Below, in pieces: positions 8,607 through 18,189 of a DNA stretch of 64,000 nucleotides. Within the stretch, counting starts at the first letter, position 1; the number at the start of each line of letters is the position of its first letter. The position numbers and the translations under genes are program-made. The notes under the pieces are model-generated. The model was not told the origin of the DNA and made no database searches. It saw only the letters and a list, made by a program, of their open reading frames with translations. The DNA is from Gemmatimonas groenlandica. GTDB taxonomy: Bacteria > Gemmatimonadota > Gemmatimonadetes > Gemmatimonadales > Gemmatimonadaceae. The DNA is taken from the NCBI RefSeq assembly GCF_013004105.1, contig NZ_CP053085.1:992001-1056000 (forward strand), given 5' to 3'.

Positions 8607-10240
8607 CAGGACTCCGCTCGGTTGGTGTCGATCTCGACGAAGCCCTTGCGGTCGTCGTAGCCGTTCTTCTTCCACGCCGTGCGGATGAAGAACAGGAAGA
8701 CGATCACGAAGAGCACCAGGATGCCACGCGAGATCGTGATGTACGGCATGTCGACGTCCGAGACCGGGCTCGAACTACCCGCCGAGCGCTGGTTCAACAA
8801 GATCGGCAGCGCCTCGTCCTTCCCCCACCACGTAAGAATGACGAGCAGGTAAATCGGCGTCACGTAGGTCATGATGAACTTGAAGATCTTCGGGATGTTG
8901 ATATCCGCGCCCATGTGGATCGATTTCCACGCGTTTTCGGGCTTGAATATCCACACGAAGATGATGACTTCGGTGATGGCCACAAGCACCAAGCCGAACG
9001 TACCGACCCAGTAGTCCCACTCGTCCAGGAAGCCGTGCCCGAGCCAGTGCACGTGCAGCATACCGATGCAGAAGCAAATGGCACCAAGGGTCCATGCCAC
9101 CTTCTCGCGCGCGATGCCGAACTCTTCGCGGAAGAAGGCCGTGATTGGTGTCAGCATCGACACCGACGACGTGATGCCGGCGAAGAACAGCAGTCCGAAC
9201 CACATCACGCCGAGCAGATTGCCGATCGGGAGTGTCTTGTCGATCTGCTGAAACACCACCGGCATCGTGGCGAAGCCGAGGTCGAACGAACCGCCCTGCG
9301 CGATCTGCATCGCACCCGCCACACCGAAGAACGTCACGGCCGCGGGAATCGCGATCGAACCGCCCAGCACGACTTCTGCCGTCTCATTCGTTGCCGCAGT
9401 CGCAATACCGTTCAGCGCGATGTCATCCTTGGTCGAGAGATACGACGCGTACGCCTGCAGCGAACCCATACCCACTGACAGGGTGAAGAAAATCTGTCCC
9501 GCGGCGGCCAGCCAGATGCCCGGCGAACCGAGGCGCGAGAAGTCCGGCGCATAGATGAACTCGAGGCCTTGCGCCGGTGTGGCACCGACTCCGGGCTGCG
9601 CCGGCAACGTCAACACCACGCCCGCCAACACGATCGCAAACAGAAACAATATCGGCATGCCGATCTTAGCCAGCTTCTCGATCCCGCCCGAGATGCCCTT
9701 CGACAGGACGTAGATGTTGATCAGCATCGTGAACGCGAAAAACGCGTACGGCGTATACGACGCGTGATACTCCGTGCCGCCCGCCGGCGTAAGCCCTTGG
9801 AACGAGCGCAGGTAGCCGATCATGCCTTCCTGCGAAGTGATCCCCCAATAGTCTTTCGTTGCCGAGAAGATGGCGAACGCCAGTGTCCAACTTTCGATGT
9901 ACGTGTAATAGATCATGACGCCGAGCGGCACGACCATGCCCACGACGCCCACGTACTTTGCCGCTGGATGTTTCCACAGCGCGGCGAACATGCCAGGTAG
10001 ATGACCCTTGCGGTACCGTCCGCCATTCCGCCCAACGCCCCACTCGATCCACATGAGCGGGATGCCAAGCAGCAGCAACGCGATGAAGTACGCGATCATG
10101 TACGAACCGCCGCCATTGGCGGCAGCCTGACGCGGAAAGCGCAGGAAGTTGCCGAGGCCGACCGCATTACCCGCCATGGCGAGAATGAGACCGATACGAC
10201 TGCCCCAGGCTTCGTTCGAGCCGGAGTTGGATGACGACAA
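8606..10240 (-). CDS. Sodium-dependent NSS family symporter (MetP-like)
   Basis: Twelve-helix sodium-coupled symporter of the neurotransmitter:sodium symporter family, 544 aa, in the cytoplasmic membrane. The TM1 signature is unmistakable: LAMAGNAVGLGNFLRFP with the unwound sodium/substrate-binding turn, followed by GGGSYMIAYF and WIEWGVGR. TM6 has FFTLSVGMGSLQAYASY. No ATG fits: the frame opens with TTG at 10240, which has GGAG five nt upstream (complement of 10246-10249). It is followed without a gap by its MetS-like subunit. Bacterial members carry methionine, alanine, tryptophan, tyrosine or leucine; with a MetS partner a neutral amino acid such as methionine or alanine is likely, but this is inference. 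Confidence 0.93.
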   Translation of the reverse strand: MSSSNSGSNEAWGSRIGLILAMAGNAVGLGNFLRFPRQAAANGGGSYMIAYFIALLLLGIPLMWIEWGVGRNGGRYRKGHLPGMFAALWKHPAAKYVGVVGMVVPLGVMIYYTYIESWTLAFAIFSATKDYWGITSQEGMIGYLRSFQGLTPAGGTEYHASYTPYAFFAFTMLINIYVLSKGISGGIEKLAKIGMPILFLFAIVLAGVVLTLPAQPGVGATPAQGLEFIYAPDFSRLGSPGIWLAAAGQIFFTLSVGMGSLQAYASYLSTKDDIALNGIATAATNETAEVVLGGSIAIPAAVTFFGVAGAMQIAQGGSFDLGFATMPVVFQQIDKTLPIGNLLGVMWFGLLFFAGITSSVSMLTPITAFFREEFGIAREKVAWTLGAICFCIGMLHVHWLGHGFLDEWDYWVGTFGLVLVAITEVIIFVWIFKPENAWKSIHMGADINIPKIFKFIMTYVTPIYLLVILTWWGKDEALPILLNQRSAGSSSPVSDVDMPYITISRGILVLFVIVFLFFIRTAWKKNGYDDRKGFVEIDTNRAES

Positions 10241-10245
10241 GCGAG

Positions 10246-10249
10246 CTCC
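10246..10249 (-). promoter_or_regulatory. Shine-Dalgarno GGAG fixing a TTG start
   Basis: On the minus strand GGAG is followed by CTCGC and then TTG. This places the ribosome at the TTG at 10240 and explains how the NSS symporter can lack an ATG or GTG at its conserved N-terminus. Confidence 0.55.
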
Positions 10250-10306
10250 GAGCGGGAGGGAAGGGATGCGGACAACACGAAAGCGGTTCGCGCGGTCCCG
10301 GGAAGC

Positions 10307-11632
10307 TTAGCGACGAACGACGACTCCGTTCTTCATGACAAGCTGCACCGCACGGAGCGCCTGGATGTTCTTGCTGGGGTCGCCGGTTACGGCAATGAGG
10401 TCGGCCAGCAGTCCCGGCGCCACACGGCCGAAGTCGTTTTCACGATGCATAATGCGGGCGTTCACACTCGTCGCGGCCTTGAGCGCGGCCAGCGGAGACA
10501 TGCCGTACTCCACCATGAGCTCGAGCTCGAGCGCGTTCGTGCCATGCGAGAAGACGCCGACGTCACTGCCGTTGCAGATCGTTACGCCCGACGCCAGGGC
10601 GGCTTTGAACATCGCCTTCTTCTGTACGATGCCGGCGGGATCCGGATCCACGCCCTTCTTCCACCCGCGATAGCGCGTCGTGCTTTCCGTGGCCGACAGC
10701 GTGGGGCAGAACGCGACATTGCGTTGCTTCATGAGTGCGAACACTTCGGGAGTCGCCATGTCGCCGTGCTCGATGTCTTCCACGCCCGCCATAATGGCGC
10801 GGGTCATGCCTTCCACCGTGCTGGCGTGCGCCACGACCGGACGTCCGCTCGACATCGACGTGCGCACGATGGCAGCCCACTCTTCGTTGGTGAACGTGGG
10901 GCGTGCCTCGCCGCGCGGTCCCCACCGATAGTCGGCGTAGATCTTGATCCAGTCCGCACCGTGGCCGATCTGATCGCGTACGACACGCGTCACGCCGTCG
11001 ATACCATCGGCCTCTTCGGCGCCCTGCGGCACGCCGATCTCGACGCCGAATCCTTTGGGTCCGTACGAGCCCGTCGCCACAATCGCCTTTGTCGTCACGA
11101 AAAGGCGCGGTCCGGGAATGATGCCCTGATCCACCGCCTCCTTCAGTCCCACATCGGCATACTCGGCGCCTTCGGTGCCGAGATCGCGTAGCACCGTGAA
11201 GCCCGCGTCGAGCGTGGCCTTGAGATGATTGACCGCGCGTGCGGTGCGCAAGGCCAGCGACTCCCGCAACACCTGATCATTCCAGGGCGTTTCGTCGTAG
11301 GGGTGGAGCAGGACATGACTGTGGAGATCGCTCATCCCCGGCATCAGCGTGGTGCCCGCCAACGGAATGCGCTCGACATCGGCCGGTACCGAGACACTCG
11401 CCGCCGGGCCTACGGCCGCGATCCGGGCGCCGCGCACGAGGACCACCCAACCGCGCTGGACAGCGTCGCTCGCGCCATCGAACACCCCGTCAGGGACGAG
11501 AAGGATCGGTCTTGCCGGCGGGGCCGGTGCGGACGCCGGCTGTGCACCCGCCCGGTGGGCGGACAGGGTAAGGGCGCTCAGGGTCGACGCGAGCATCAGC
11601 GTTGCCCGCGTTGCGCGATTTCGGTGACGCAT
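10307..11632 (-). CDS. Exported metal-dependent amidohydrolase
   Basis: Amidohydrolase-superfamily TIM-barrel enzyme, 441 aa, with a signal peptide ending near SAHRAGA|QPASAP, so probably periplasmic. Metal ligands are visible in order: HSH in DLHSHVLLH, the carboxylated lysine in WIKIYADY, a His in VVAHAST, a His in IEHGDMA, and the catalytic Asp in NGSDVGVFSH. The order resembles imidazolonepropionase-like and Xaa-Pro (prolidase-type) amidohydrolases common as secreted peptidases in this kind of genome; the substrate is unknown. The ATG at 11632 overlaps the TGA of the DUF502 gene (TGATG), so the two are translationally coupled. Confidence 0.88.
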   Translation of the reverse strand: MRHRNRATRATLMLASTLSALTLSAHRAGAQPASAPAPPARPILLVPDGVFDGASDAVQRGWVVLVRGARIAAVGPAASVSVPADVERIPLAGTTLMPGMSDLHSHVLLHPYDETPWNDQVLRESLALRTARAVNHLKATLDAGFTVLRDLGTEGAEYADVGLKEAVDQGIIPGPRLFVTTKAIVATGSYGPKGFGVEIGVPQGAEEADGIDGVTRVVRDQIGHGADWIKIYADYRWGPRGEARPTFTNEEWAAIVRTSMSSGRPVVAHASTVEGMTRAIMAGVEDIEHGDMATPEVFALMKQRNVAFCPTLSATESTTRYRGWKKGVDPDPAGIVQKKAMFKAALASGVTICNGSDVGVFSHGTNALELELMVEYGMSPLAALKAATSVNARIMHRENDFGRVAPGLLADLIAVTGDPSKNIQALRAVQLVMKNGVVVRR

Positions 11633-12222
11633 CAAGAAGTCCGGACAGTGGCGTATTCGCCGGTGGAAAGGGCCGCGGGGACGAGTCCGGACACGCCGCC
11701 GGACACCACGAAAGCCATTGCATCGGCGCTCGCCACGTCGAGTGCGCGCACCCGCGTCGCCAGCACGAGATGCAATTGGCCGGAAAAATTGTACGAGTGC
11801 GGGCAGTACACGGCCACGTACTCCGACATGCCGAGGTGTGCCAACGACTCCTGCGTCACGAATCCTACTAACCGCACACCGCCATCAGGCGCGAGGTCCA
11901 GCGAGACCGGCTTGTCGAAGCGGCGCTTCTCGCCCACGAACGCGTTCAACAGGTCCTTCGTTGACCCGTAGAGCAGGCGCACGAAGGGCAGGCGCCCCAT
12001 GAGCCCCTCCAGCAGGTTCACGGCCGATCGCGTAAGCAGGTTGGACCCGAGGAACCCGACCACGGTGATCAGCACGATCGTCGCCACAAATCCAGCGCCC
12101 GGAATGGGCAAGCCAAGCCAGCCGTCCACGTTCGTGAACACCAGCCAGCAGACCCAGACCGTCACGACCAGAGGGGCCAGCAGCACAAGTCCACGGGCAA
12201 AGTAGCCGAGCAACCGTCTCAT
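11632..12222 (-). CDS. DUF502 family membrane protein
   Basis: A 196-aa protein with two N-terminal membrane helices (YFARGLVLLAPLVVTVWVCW and GFVATIVLITVVGFLGSNLL) and a soluble domain containing GRLPFVRLLYGSTKDLL and HLVLATRVRALDV, matching the DUF502 family of unknown function. The ATG at 12222 is chosen because GAGGA lies five nt upstream; an in-frame GTG at 12234 would overlap that Shine-Dalgarno. First gene of a two-gene unit with the exported amidohydrolase. No function can be assigned. Confidence 0.85.
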   Translation of the reverse strand: MRRLLGYFARGLVLLAPLVVTVWVCWLVFTNVDGWLGLPIPGAGFVATIVLITVVGFLGSNLLTRSAVNLLEGLMGRLPFVRLLYGSTKDLLNAFVGEKRRFDKPVSLDLAPDGGVRLVGFVTQESLAHLGMSEYVAVYCPHSYNFSGQLHLVLATRVRALDVASADAMAFVVSGGVSGLVPAALSTGEYATVRTS

Positions 12223-12335
12223 CGAATTCCTCACGCGGTCAGAGCCGCGCCGTTAAGCTTTTCCCCAACAGGTGCTGGCCCAAGTTGGGGCTCCGTGCCC
12301 CGAACGACCAGCCCGTCTCACGTCTCGCCCCCCAG

Positions 12336-15300
12336 ATGATGCGATCGCCAGTGATTCATTCGTCCCGCGGTACGACGCACCGCACGTCGCGTGCAGCCTT
12401 GGCGACCGCCATCGTCGCCGGCCTCGTTGGCGCGTCGGTACTCGAAGCGCAGTCGGCGACTTCGGGCCAGGCGCCGGTGCCGGCCAATCCGTACACCAGC
12501 GTGTCGCGCTGGACGCCGCCGCCCCTCCCGGCTGGCAAGAAGCCGATCACGCAGGACACCTACGACGAATGGCGTACCATCTCCGGGTCGTCGCTCTCGA
12601 ACGACGGCAAGTGGGCGGCATATACGCTCAGTCCCGTCGTGGGCGAAGGCGAACTCGTGGTGCGCGCCACCGTTGCCGCCACCGAGTATCGTGCACCGCG
12701 CGGATTCACCGGCCGGCCGCAGCTGCAGCCCGCCGCCGATTCGGCCGCACAGTTCTCGGCCCAGCCCGCGCAGTTCAGCGCCGACGGCAAGTTCGTCGCC
12801 TTCACGATCTATCCGTCGCGTGCCGACGTGGAACGGGCGCGCGTCCGCCGCGGGACGCCGGCGCCGCGGAACGGGCTCGGCATCATGAACCTGGCCGACG
12901 GCACCCTGACGCGTGTCGGCGCCGTGCGTTCCTATCGGTTGGCTCGTAACGGTGGCCGTTTCCTGGCCTATCTGTTGGAAGACACTACGTCGGCGCCGCG
13001 CAACGGCGCAGGCGCGCCGCCGTCCGCGCCCGTCGCTCCGGTGGCACCGCGTCGGGAGAACGGTGTCACGCTCGTGCTGCGTGATCTCGCGGCGGGCACC
13101 GAGCAGCGCATCGAAGGCGTGACGGCATTCACGTTCGATGATGATGAGCAGTGGCTCGGGTACACTGTGACCACGCGCGACGGTGCCGGCAATGGTGCCT
13201 TCGTTCGCGCGCTGGCGTCGGGCGCGGTGACGCCGCTCCTCACGGGGCAGGCCACCTATCGCGGGATGACATTCGACCGGAAGGGCACACAGGTTGCGCT
13301 GATTTCCGATGTCGGCGATTCCACGCCGAAGCCGAAGATGGCGGTGTATCATGCCTCGCTCATGCCGGTGAAGGGCAAGCCGGTCGCCGCGCGTAAGATC
13401 GTCGCCGCTTCGGACGCACACGCGGGCCTGCTGATCGCCGAGCGTGGCGCCGTGAGCTTCACGCGTGAAGGCAACGGCGTGATCTTCTCCCTTGGCAACG
13501 TGCCGATGGACTCGATCCCTGCCGATTCGCTGGTCGACAAGGCTGGCTACGACCTGTGGCACTGGAAGGACACACAGATCCAGCCGCAACAGAGAGTCAC
13601 GGCGAATCGTGATCGCAACCGCACGTACACCGCGCTCTACACCATCGCCAGCGGCAAGTGGACGCAGCTCGCCAATGACAGCCTCCGCGTCACGGTGAGC
13701 AATGACGGACGTCGCGTGCTCGGCGTCAACGCGGTGGAGTACGCGATTCCGCAGTTCTGGGGAGAGGGCGCCAGCGACGCCTATCTGATCGATCCGATCA
13801 CGGGCGCGCGCACGCTCATCGCCAAAGGACTCGACGGCAACGCGCAGCTTTCACCCGGCGGCAACTACGTCACGTGGTTCGAGAAGGGACAGTGGGTGTC
13901 CTACGCCGTGGCCACCGGCAAGAAGTCCATCCTCACGGACAAGCTACCGGTGAAGTTCCAGGACGAAGAATTCGATTCGCCCGATGTGCCGCCGCCCTAC
14001 GGACTCGGTGGTTGGAGCACCGCCGACAAGCGCGTGCTGGTCTACGACCGCTTCGACATCTGGGAAGTCGACCCCGCTGGCGTCGTAGCCGCCAAGAACC
14101 TTACCGATGGAGAAGGGCGTCGTGCCGGCGTGACGTTCCGCGTCGTCGACCTCGATCGCGAAGATCCGTTCCTCGACACGAACACGCCGATGCTGCTGCG
14201 CGCCGTCGATTCGCTCACGAAGGCCTCCGGCTTCTGGCGCGATCGCATCGGCGTCGATGGAAAGCCCGAGAAGATCGTGATGGCCGACCGCAACTTGAAC
14301 GGATTGCAGAAGGCGCGGAACGCCGAGCAGTATCTTCTCACGCAGAGCACCTATCGCGATTTTCCGGACCTCTACACCGGCACGACGATCGCGAGCACCG
14401 TGAAGATCTCCAATGCCAATCCGCAGGACTCGCAATATCCGCGCGGGACGGTGGAGTTGGTGTCGTGGCTCAACGGCGACGGCATTCCGCTGCGTGGTCT
14501 GCTGCACAAGCCCGAGAACTTCGATCCGTCGAAGCAGTACCCGATGATCGTGTATTTCTACGAGAAGCTCACCGACGGGTTGCACAACTACGTTGCGCCG
14601 TCGGGACGGAATACGGTCAATCCGTTGGTGTACAACAGCCTCGGGTACATCGTGTTCCAGCCCGATATCATCTACACCGATGGGCAGCCGGGACCGAGCG
14701 CCGCCAAGTCGATCATTCCCGGTGTACAGGCCCTGATCGCCAAGGGCTTCGTCGATCCCAAGCGTGTTGGTATCACCGGACAGTCGTGGGGCGGTTACCA
14801 GTCGGCGTATCTCATCACGGTGACCAACATGTTCGCCGCTGCCGTGCCCAATGCGACCGTGGTGAACATGACCAGCGCCTACGGCGGCATCCGCTGGCAG
14901 TCCGGACTGGCCCGTGCATTTCAGTACGAGCACACGCAGAGCCGCATCGGTGGGTCGCTCTGGCAATACCCGGAGCGCTTCGTGGAGAACTCGCCGCTGT
15001 TCAAGCTCGATCGCGTGACCACGCCGGTGCTGTTCATGGCCAACGACAACGATGGCTCCGTGCCTTGGTATCAGGGGATCGAGTTCTACGTCGCCATGCG
15101 TCGCCTGCAGAAGGAGGCGTACATGGTCGTGTACAACGGCGATGAGCACAATCCGACCAAGCGGGCCAACCAGAAGGACATCGATAAGAAGATGATCGAG
15201 TTCTTCGCCGTGAAACTTCAGGGGGCCGATGCCCCGTCGTGGATGGTGCGCGGAATCCCGTTCCTTGAAAAGGGACGCGATCAGGTGAAGATGACCAACA

Positions 15301-15347
15301 CGACGGCGGGCGGCGCGACGCCGGTTCGCCCCAACGGAGGAAAGTGA
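12336..15347 (+). CDS. Exported S9 family (prolyl-oligopeptidase type) peptidase
   Basis: Serine peptidase of 1003 aa from the ATG at 12336. A signal sequence (RAALATAIVAGLVGASVLEA) precedes a seven-bladed beta-propeller region (about 60-690) and a C-terminal alpha/beta hydrolase domain. The catalytic triad is visible: Ser817 in TGQSWGGYQ, Asp906 in NDNDGSVPW and His938 in GDEHNPTK. The protein is longer than typical S9C enzymes (650-700 aa), mainly through an extended propeller. The last seven codons overlap nothing, but the TGA shares a base with the ATG of the AIM24-like gene (TGATG). Role: degradation of proline-containing or other oligopeptides outside the cytosol. The exact start is uncertain because the frame is open further upstream to 12285. 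Confidence 0.9.
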   Translation: MMRSPVIHSSRGTTHRTSRAALATAIVAGLVGASVLEAQSATSGQAPVPANPYTSVSRWTPPPLPAGKKPITQDTYDEWRTISGSSLSNDGKWAAYTLSPVVGEGELVVRATVAATEYRAPRGFTGRPQLQPAADSAAQFSAQPAQFSADGKFVAFTIYPSRADVERARVRRGTPAPRNGLGIMNLADGTLTRVGAVRSYRLARNGGRFLAYLLEDTTSAPRNGAGAPPSAPVAPVAPRRENGVTLVLRDLAAGTEQRIEGVTAFTFDDDEQWLGYTVTTRDGAGNGAFVRALASGAVTPLLTGQATYRGMTFDRKGTQVALISDVGDSTPKPKMAVYHASLMPVKGKPVAARKIVAASDAHAGLLIAERGAVSFTREGNGVIFSLGNVPMDSIPADSLVDKAGYDLWHWKDTQIQPQQRVTANRDRNRTYTALYTIASGKWTQLANDSLRVTVSNDGRRVLGVNAVEYAIPQFWGEGASDAYLIDPITGARTLIAKGLDGNAQLSPGGNYVTWFEKGQWVSYAVATGKKSILTDKLPVKFQDEEFDSPDVPPPYGLGGWSTADKRVLVYDRFDIWEVDPAGVVAAKNLTDGEGRRAGVTFRVVDLDREDPFLDTNTPMLLRAVDSLTKASGFWRDRIGVDGKPEKIVMADRNLNGLQKARNAEQYLLTQSTYRDFPDLYTGTTIASTVKISNANPQDSQYPRGTVELVSWLNGDGIPLRGLLHKPENFDPSKQYPMIVYFYEKLTDGLHNYVAPSGRNTVNPLVYNSLGYIVFQPDIIYTDGQPGPSAAKSIIPGVQALIAKGFVDPKRVGITGQSWGGYQSAYLITVTNMFAAAVPNATVVNMTSAYGGIRWQSGLARAFQYEHTQSRIGGSLWQYPERFVENSPLFKLDRVTTPVLFMANDNDGSVPWYQGIEFYVAMRRLQKEAYMVVYNGDEHNPTKRANQKDIDKKMIEFFAVKLQGADAPSWMVRGIPFLEKGRDQVKMTNTTAGGATPVRPNGGK

Positions 15348-16138
15348 TGGCAGCGGACGAAATCGATTACCAGATCATCGGCGACGACCTGCAGGCGGTG
15401 ATCATCACGCTCGACCCCGGCGAAGCGGTCTTCGCCGAGGCCGGCGGGATGATGTTCATGCGCGAGGGCATCACGATGGCGACCACCCTCGATCCCAATT
15501 CGAAGGGCGGCGGGCTGTTCGACAAATTGGTCGGCGCCGGCAAGCGTGTGCTCTCCGGTGACTCGTTTTTCGTGACGTTGTTCGGCAACAGCGGCGCGCG
15601 GCGCGCCGACGTGGCGTTCGCGGCGCCATTCCCGGGAAAGATCGTGCCGCTCAACCTCCGTGACTGGGGCGGCACGGTCCTCGCGCAAAAGGACAGCTTC
15701 CTCTGCGCCGCGCGCGGCATCGACATTTCCGTCGCGTTCACGCGCAAGATCGGCGCTGGCTTCTTCGGCGGGGAAGGCTTCATCCTCCAGAAGCTGCAGG
15801 GCGATGGACTCGCCTTCCTGCACGCGTCGGGGACGTTGCACGCGATCGATCTGGCGCCGGGCGAGAAGCTGCGCGTGGATACCGGCTGCCTCGTGGCATT
15901 CCAGCCGACGGTGGATTACGACATCCAGCGCGTACCTGGCATTAAAACGGCATTGTTCGGTGGCGAAGGATTGTTCTTCGTCCAACTCACCGGGCCAGGT
16001 CGCGTCATTCTGCAGACGTTGCCCTTCTCTCGCTTGGCGGACCGCATTATCGCGGCGGCGCCGCGTGCCGGCGGTAAGCGCGTCGGCGAAGGCTCGATCC
16101 TCGGCGGGCTCGGCGGTCTCCTCGACGGCGACAACTAG
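15347..16138 (+). CDS. AIM24 / TIGR00266 family protein
   Basis: A 263-aa soluble protein with the repeated beta-rich pattern of TIGR00266/AIM24 proteins: VIITLDPGEAVFAEAGGMM near the start, GEGFILQKLQGDGLAFL in the middle and GGEGLFFVQLTGPGRVILQTLP late in the chain. The glycine-rich C-terminus (GEGSILGGLGGLLDGDN) is also usual for the family. The function of bacterial members is unknown; the yeast namesake is mitochondrial. GGAGG seven nt upstream and the TGATG junction with the S9 peptidase gene fix the ATG at 15347. Confidence 0.87.
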   Translation: MAADEIDYQIIGDDLQAVIITLDPGEAVFAEAGGMMFMREGITMATTLDPNSKGGGLFDKLVGAGKRVLSGDSFFVTLFGNSGARRADVAFAAPFPGKIVPLNLRDWGGTVLAQKDSFLCAARGIDISVAFTRKIGAGFFGGEGFILQKLQGDGLAFLHASGTLHAIDLAPGEKLRVDTGCLVAFQPTVDYDIQRVPGIKTALFGGEGLFFVQLTGPGRVILQTLPFSRLADRIIAAAPRAGGKRVGEGSILGGLGGLLDGDN

Positions 16139-16215
16139 TCGCTCGCCAGGGTGGTCGCCGCGGCCGGCGACGAATGAATTCGCGGCGGCGGCTCCCTCCG
16201 CCGCCGCGAACCCTC

Positions 16216-16221
16216 TAGCTT
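16216..16221 (+). promoter_or_regulatory. Candidate -10 box (TAGCTT) before speA
   Basis: TAGCTT ends 9 nt before the speA ATG, with no Shine-Dalgarno in between. It has the TANNNT form of a housekeeping -10 and would give a leader of only a few bases. No clear -35 is seen. The same hexamer stands before the GH38 gene. Confidence 0.3.
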
Positions 16222-16230
16222 TGCACCCTT

Positions 16231-18189
16231 ATGGCCACTCGTACTCAGCCCACCACCGAGGCGCCGACTCCGGCTGCCTGGTCCATCGAATCGGCGCGCG
16301 CTCTCTACAACGTAGAGGGCTGGGGCGCCGGCTACTTCGACATCAACGAGCGCGGACGCGTCATCGTCCGTCCGAATCCGGACCGGCCGGATCTCACCGC
16401 CGATCTGCGCGACCTCGCGCATGATCTCGAGGGCCAGGGCATCGCCTTGCCGGTGTTGCTGCGATTCTCTGATATCCTGAAGTCGCGCATCGAAACGCTG
16501 AGCGAGCGATTCGACGGCGCGATGAAGGAGTTCGAGTACTCGGGTGGCTACACCACCGTGTATCCGATCAAGGTCAATCAGCAGCGCCACGTGGTCGAGG
16601 AGATCGTCAAATTCGGGAAGACGCATGGCGTCGGTCTCGAATGCGGCTCCAAGCCCGAACTGCAGGCCGTGCTTGGCCTATCGGAGAGCACTGAGCATCT
16701 CATCGTCTGTAACGGGTACAAGGATCACGAGTTCATGCGACTGGCCCTCATGGGACAGAAGCTTGGGCACAAGGTGTTCATCGTGCTCGAGCAGGTCAGT
16801 GAACTCGATGTGTTGCTGGAGGTGGCCGAAGAACTCGGCGTCACGCCCACCTGTGGCGTGCGCATCAAGCTGGCCAGCGAAGGCGCCGGCCGTTGGGCCC
16901 AGAGCGGTGGCGAAAAGAGCAAGTTCGGACTCAGCTCGGCCGAACTGATCAAGCTGATCGACAAGCTGCAGGCCCTCGGCAAGCTCGACATCTTGAAGCT
17001 GATTCACTTCCATCTCGGCAGTCAGATCACCGACATCCGCTTCATCAAGTCGGGACTGCAGGAAGTGGCGCGCTTCTATCTCGAGCTGCGGGCCATCGGC
17101 GTGGACATCACGCATGTCGACGTCGGCGGCGGACTCGGCATCGACTACGACGGGACCAACTCCACGAACAACGCGAGCGTCAACTACTCACTGCAGGAGT
17201 ACGCCAACGACGTGATCTACACGATCGCTGAGGCCTGCCGTGATGCCGAACTGCCGATGCCGCATATCATCAGCGAGTCGGGCCGTGCGCTGACCGCGCA
17301 CCATGCGCTGTTGCTGGTGAAGGTCATCGACGTCGAGTCGCAGGCCGAGCAGCCGATCCCGGTGCTCGACGACGAAGAACATTCGTTGCTGCATGAGATG
17401 TACGAAGACTGGCGCACCCTCACCGAACGTGGCGCCAAGCCACGCAAGGTGCTTGAAGTGTTCCACGACGCGTCCTTCGACAAGGATCGTGCCCGCAACT
17501 ACTTCAACAGCGGCGTGCTGAATCTGCGTGGACTGGCCAAGGCCGAAGTCCTGTGGCTCGGTACCATGAACGCGATCTATCGCATCGCCAAGGCCGACCA
17601 GGACACGTACGCGGATATCCTTCCGGAACTCGAGTCGGCGCTCGTTGACCGCTACTTCTGCAATTTCTCGCTATTCCAGTCGTTGCCCGACAGCTGGGCC
17701 ATCGATCAGCTCTTCCCGATCATGCCGATTCACCGGCTCGACGAGGAGCCCGTGCGGCGCGGGACGCTGCAGGACGTGACGTGCGACTCCGACGGCAAGA
17801 TCGACCGCTTTGTGGGCGACAAGAAGGGTCGTCCCAGCCTCGAGCTCCACGAGTTCCGCGACGGCGAGGACTACATCCTCGGCATTTTCCTGACCGGCGC
17901 GTATCAGGAGATCCTCGGCGATCTGCACAACCTCTTCGGCGATACCAACGCCGTGCACGTGCGCCTGAACGATCAGGGCGCCTACGAGATCACCGACCTG
18001 GTGGAAGGCGATACGGTCACCGAGGTGCTGAACTACGTGCAGTTCGGGGCGTCGCAACTTCTCGCCACGTTCCGTCGTAAGGTGAATTCCGCGACATCCC
18101 TGACGCGCGAGGAGGCCAATGCCTTCATCGCGGATTACGTCGCTGGGCTTGAGGGATACACCTATCTCGAAGGAGAGGCCGCTCGATGA
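16231..18189 (+). CDS. speA: Biosynthetic arginine decarboxylase
   Basis: PLP-dependent decarboxylase converting arginine to agmatine for polyamine synthesis, 652 aa. It begins the catalytic barrel with the family segment SARALYNVEGWGAGYFDIN; the PLP lysine is Lys114 in VYPIKVNQ. Further signatures are GLECGSKPEL, HFHLGSQI, DVGGGLGIDYDG and the substrate-binding Cys region replaced by the SpeA-type TCDSDGKIDRF near the C-terminus. Length matches SpeA (about 630-660 aa), not the shorter DAP or ornithine decarboxylases of the same fold. A YIP1-type membrane protein overlaps its stop by 4 bp. Agmatinase or agmatine deiminase genes are not in this window. Confidence 0.95.
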   Translation: MATRTQPTTEAPTPAAWSIESARALYNVEGWGAGYFDINERGRVIVRPNPDRPDLTADLRDLAHDLEGQGIALPVLLRFSDILKSRIETLSERFDGAMKEFEYSGGYTTVYPIKVNQQRHVVEEIVKFGKTHGVGLECGSKPELQAVLGLSESTEHLIVCNGYKDHEFMRLALMGQKLGHKVFIVLEQVSELDVLLEVAEELGVTPTCGVRIKLASEGAGRWAQSGGEKSKFGLSSAELIKLIDKLQALGKLDILKLIHFHLGSQITDIRFIKSGLQEVARFYLELRAIGVDITHVDVGGGLGIDYDGTNSTNNASVNYSLQEYANDVIYTIAEACRDAELPMPHIISESGRALTAHHALLLVKVIDVESQAEQPIPVLDDEEHSLLHEMYEDWRTLTERGAKPRKVLEVFHDASFDKDRARNYFNSGVLNLRGLAKAEVLWLGTMNAIYRIAKADQDTYADILPELESALVDRYFCNFSLFQSLPDSWAIDQLFPIMPIHRLDEEPVRRGTLQDVTCDSDGKIDRFVGDKKGRPSLELHEFRDGEDYILGIFLTGAYQEILGDLHNLFGDTNAVHVRLNDQGAYEITDLVEGDTVTEVLNYVQFGASQLLATFRRKVNSATSLTREEANAFIADYVAGLEGYTYLEGEAAR

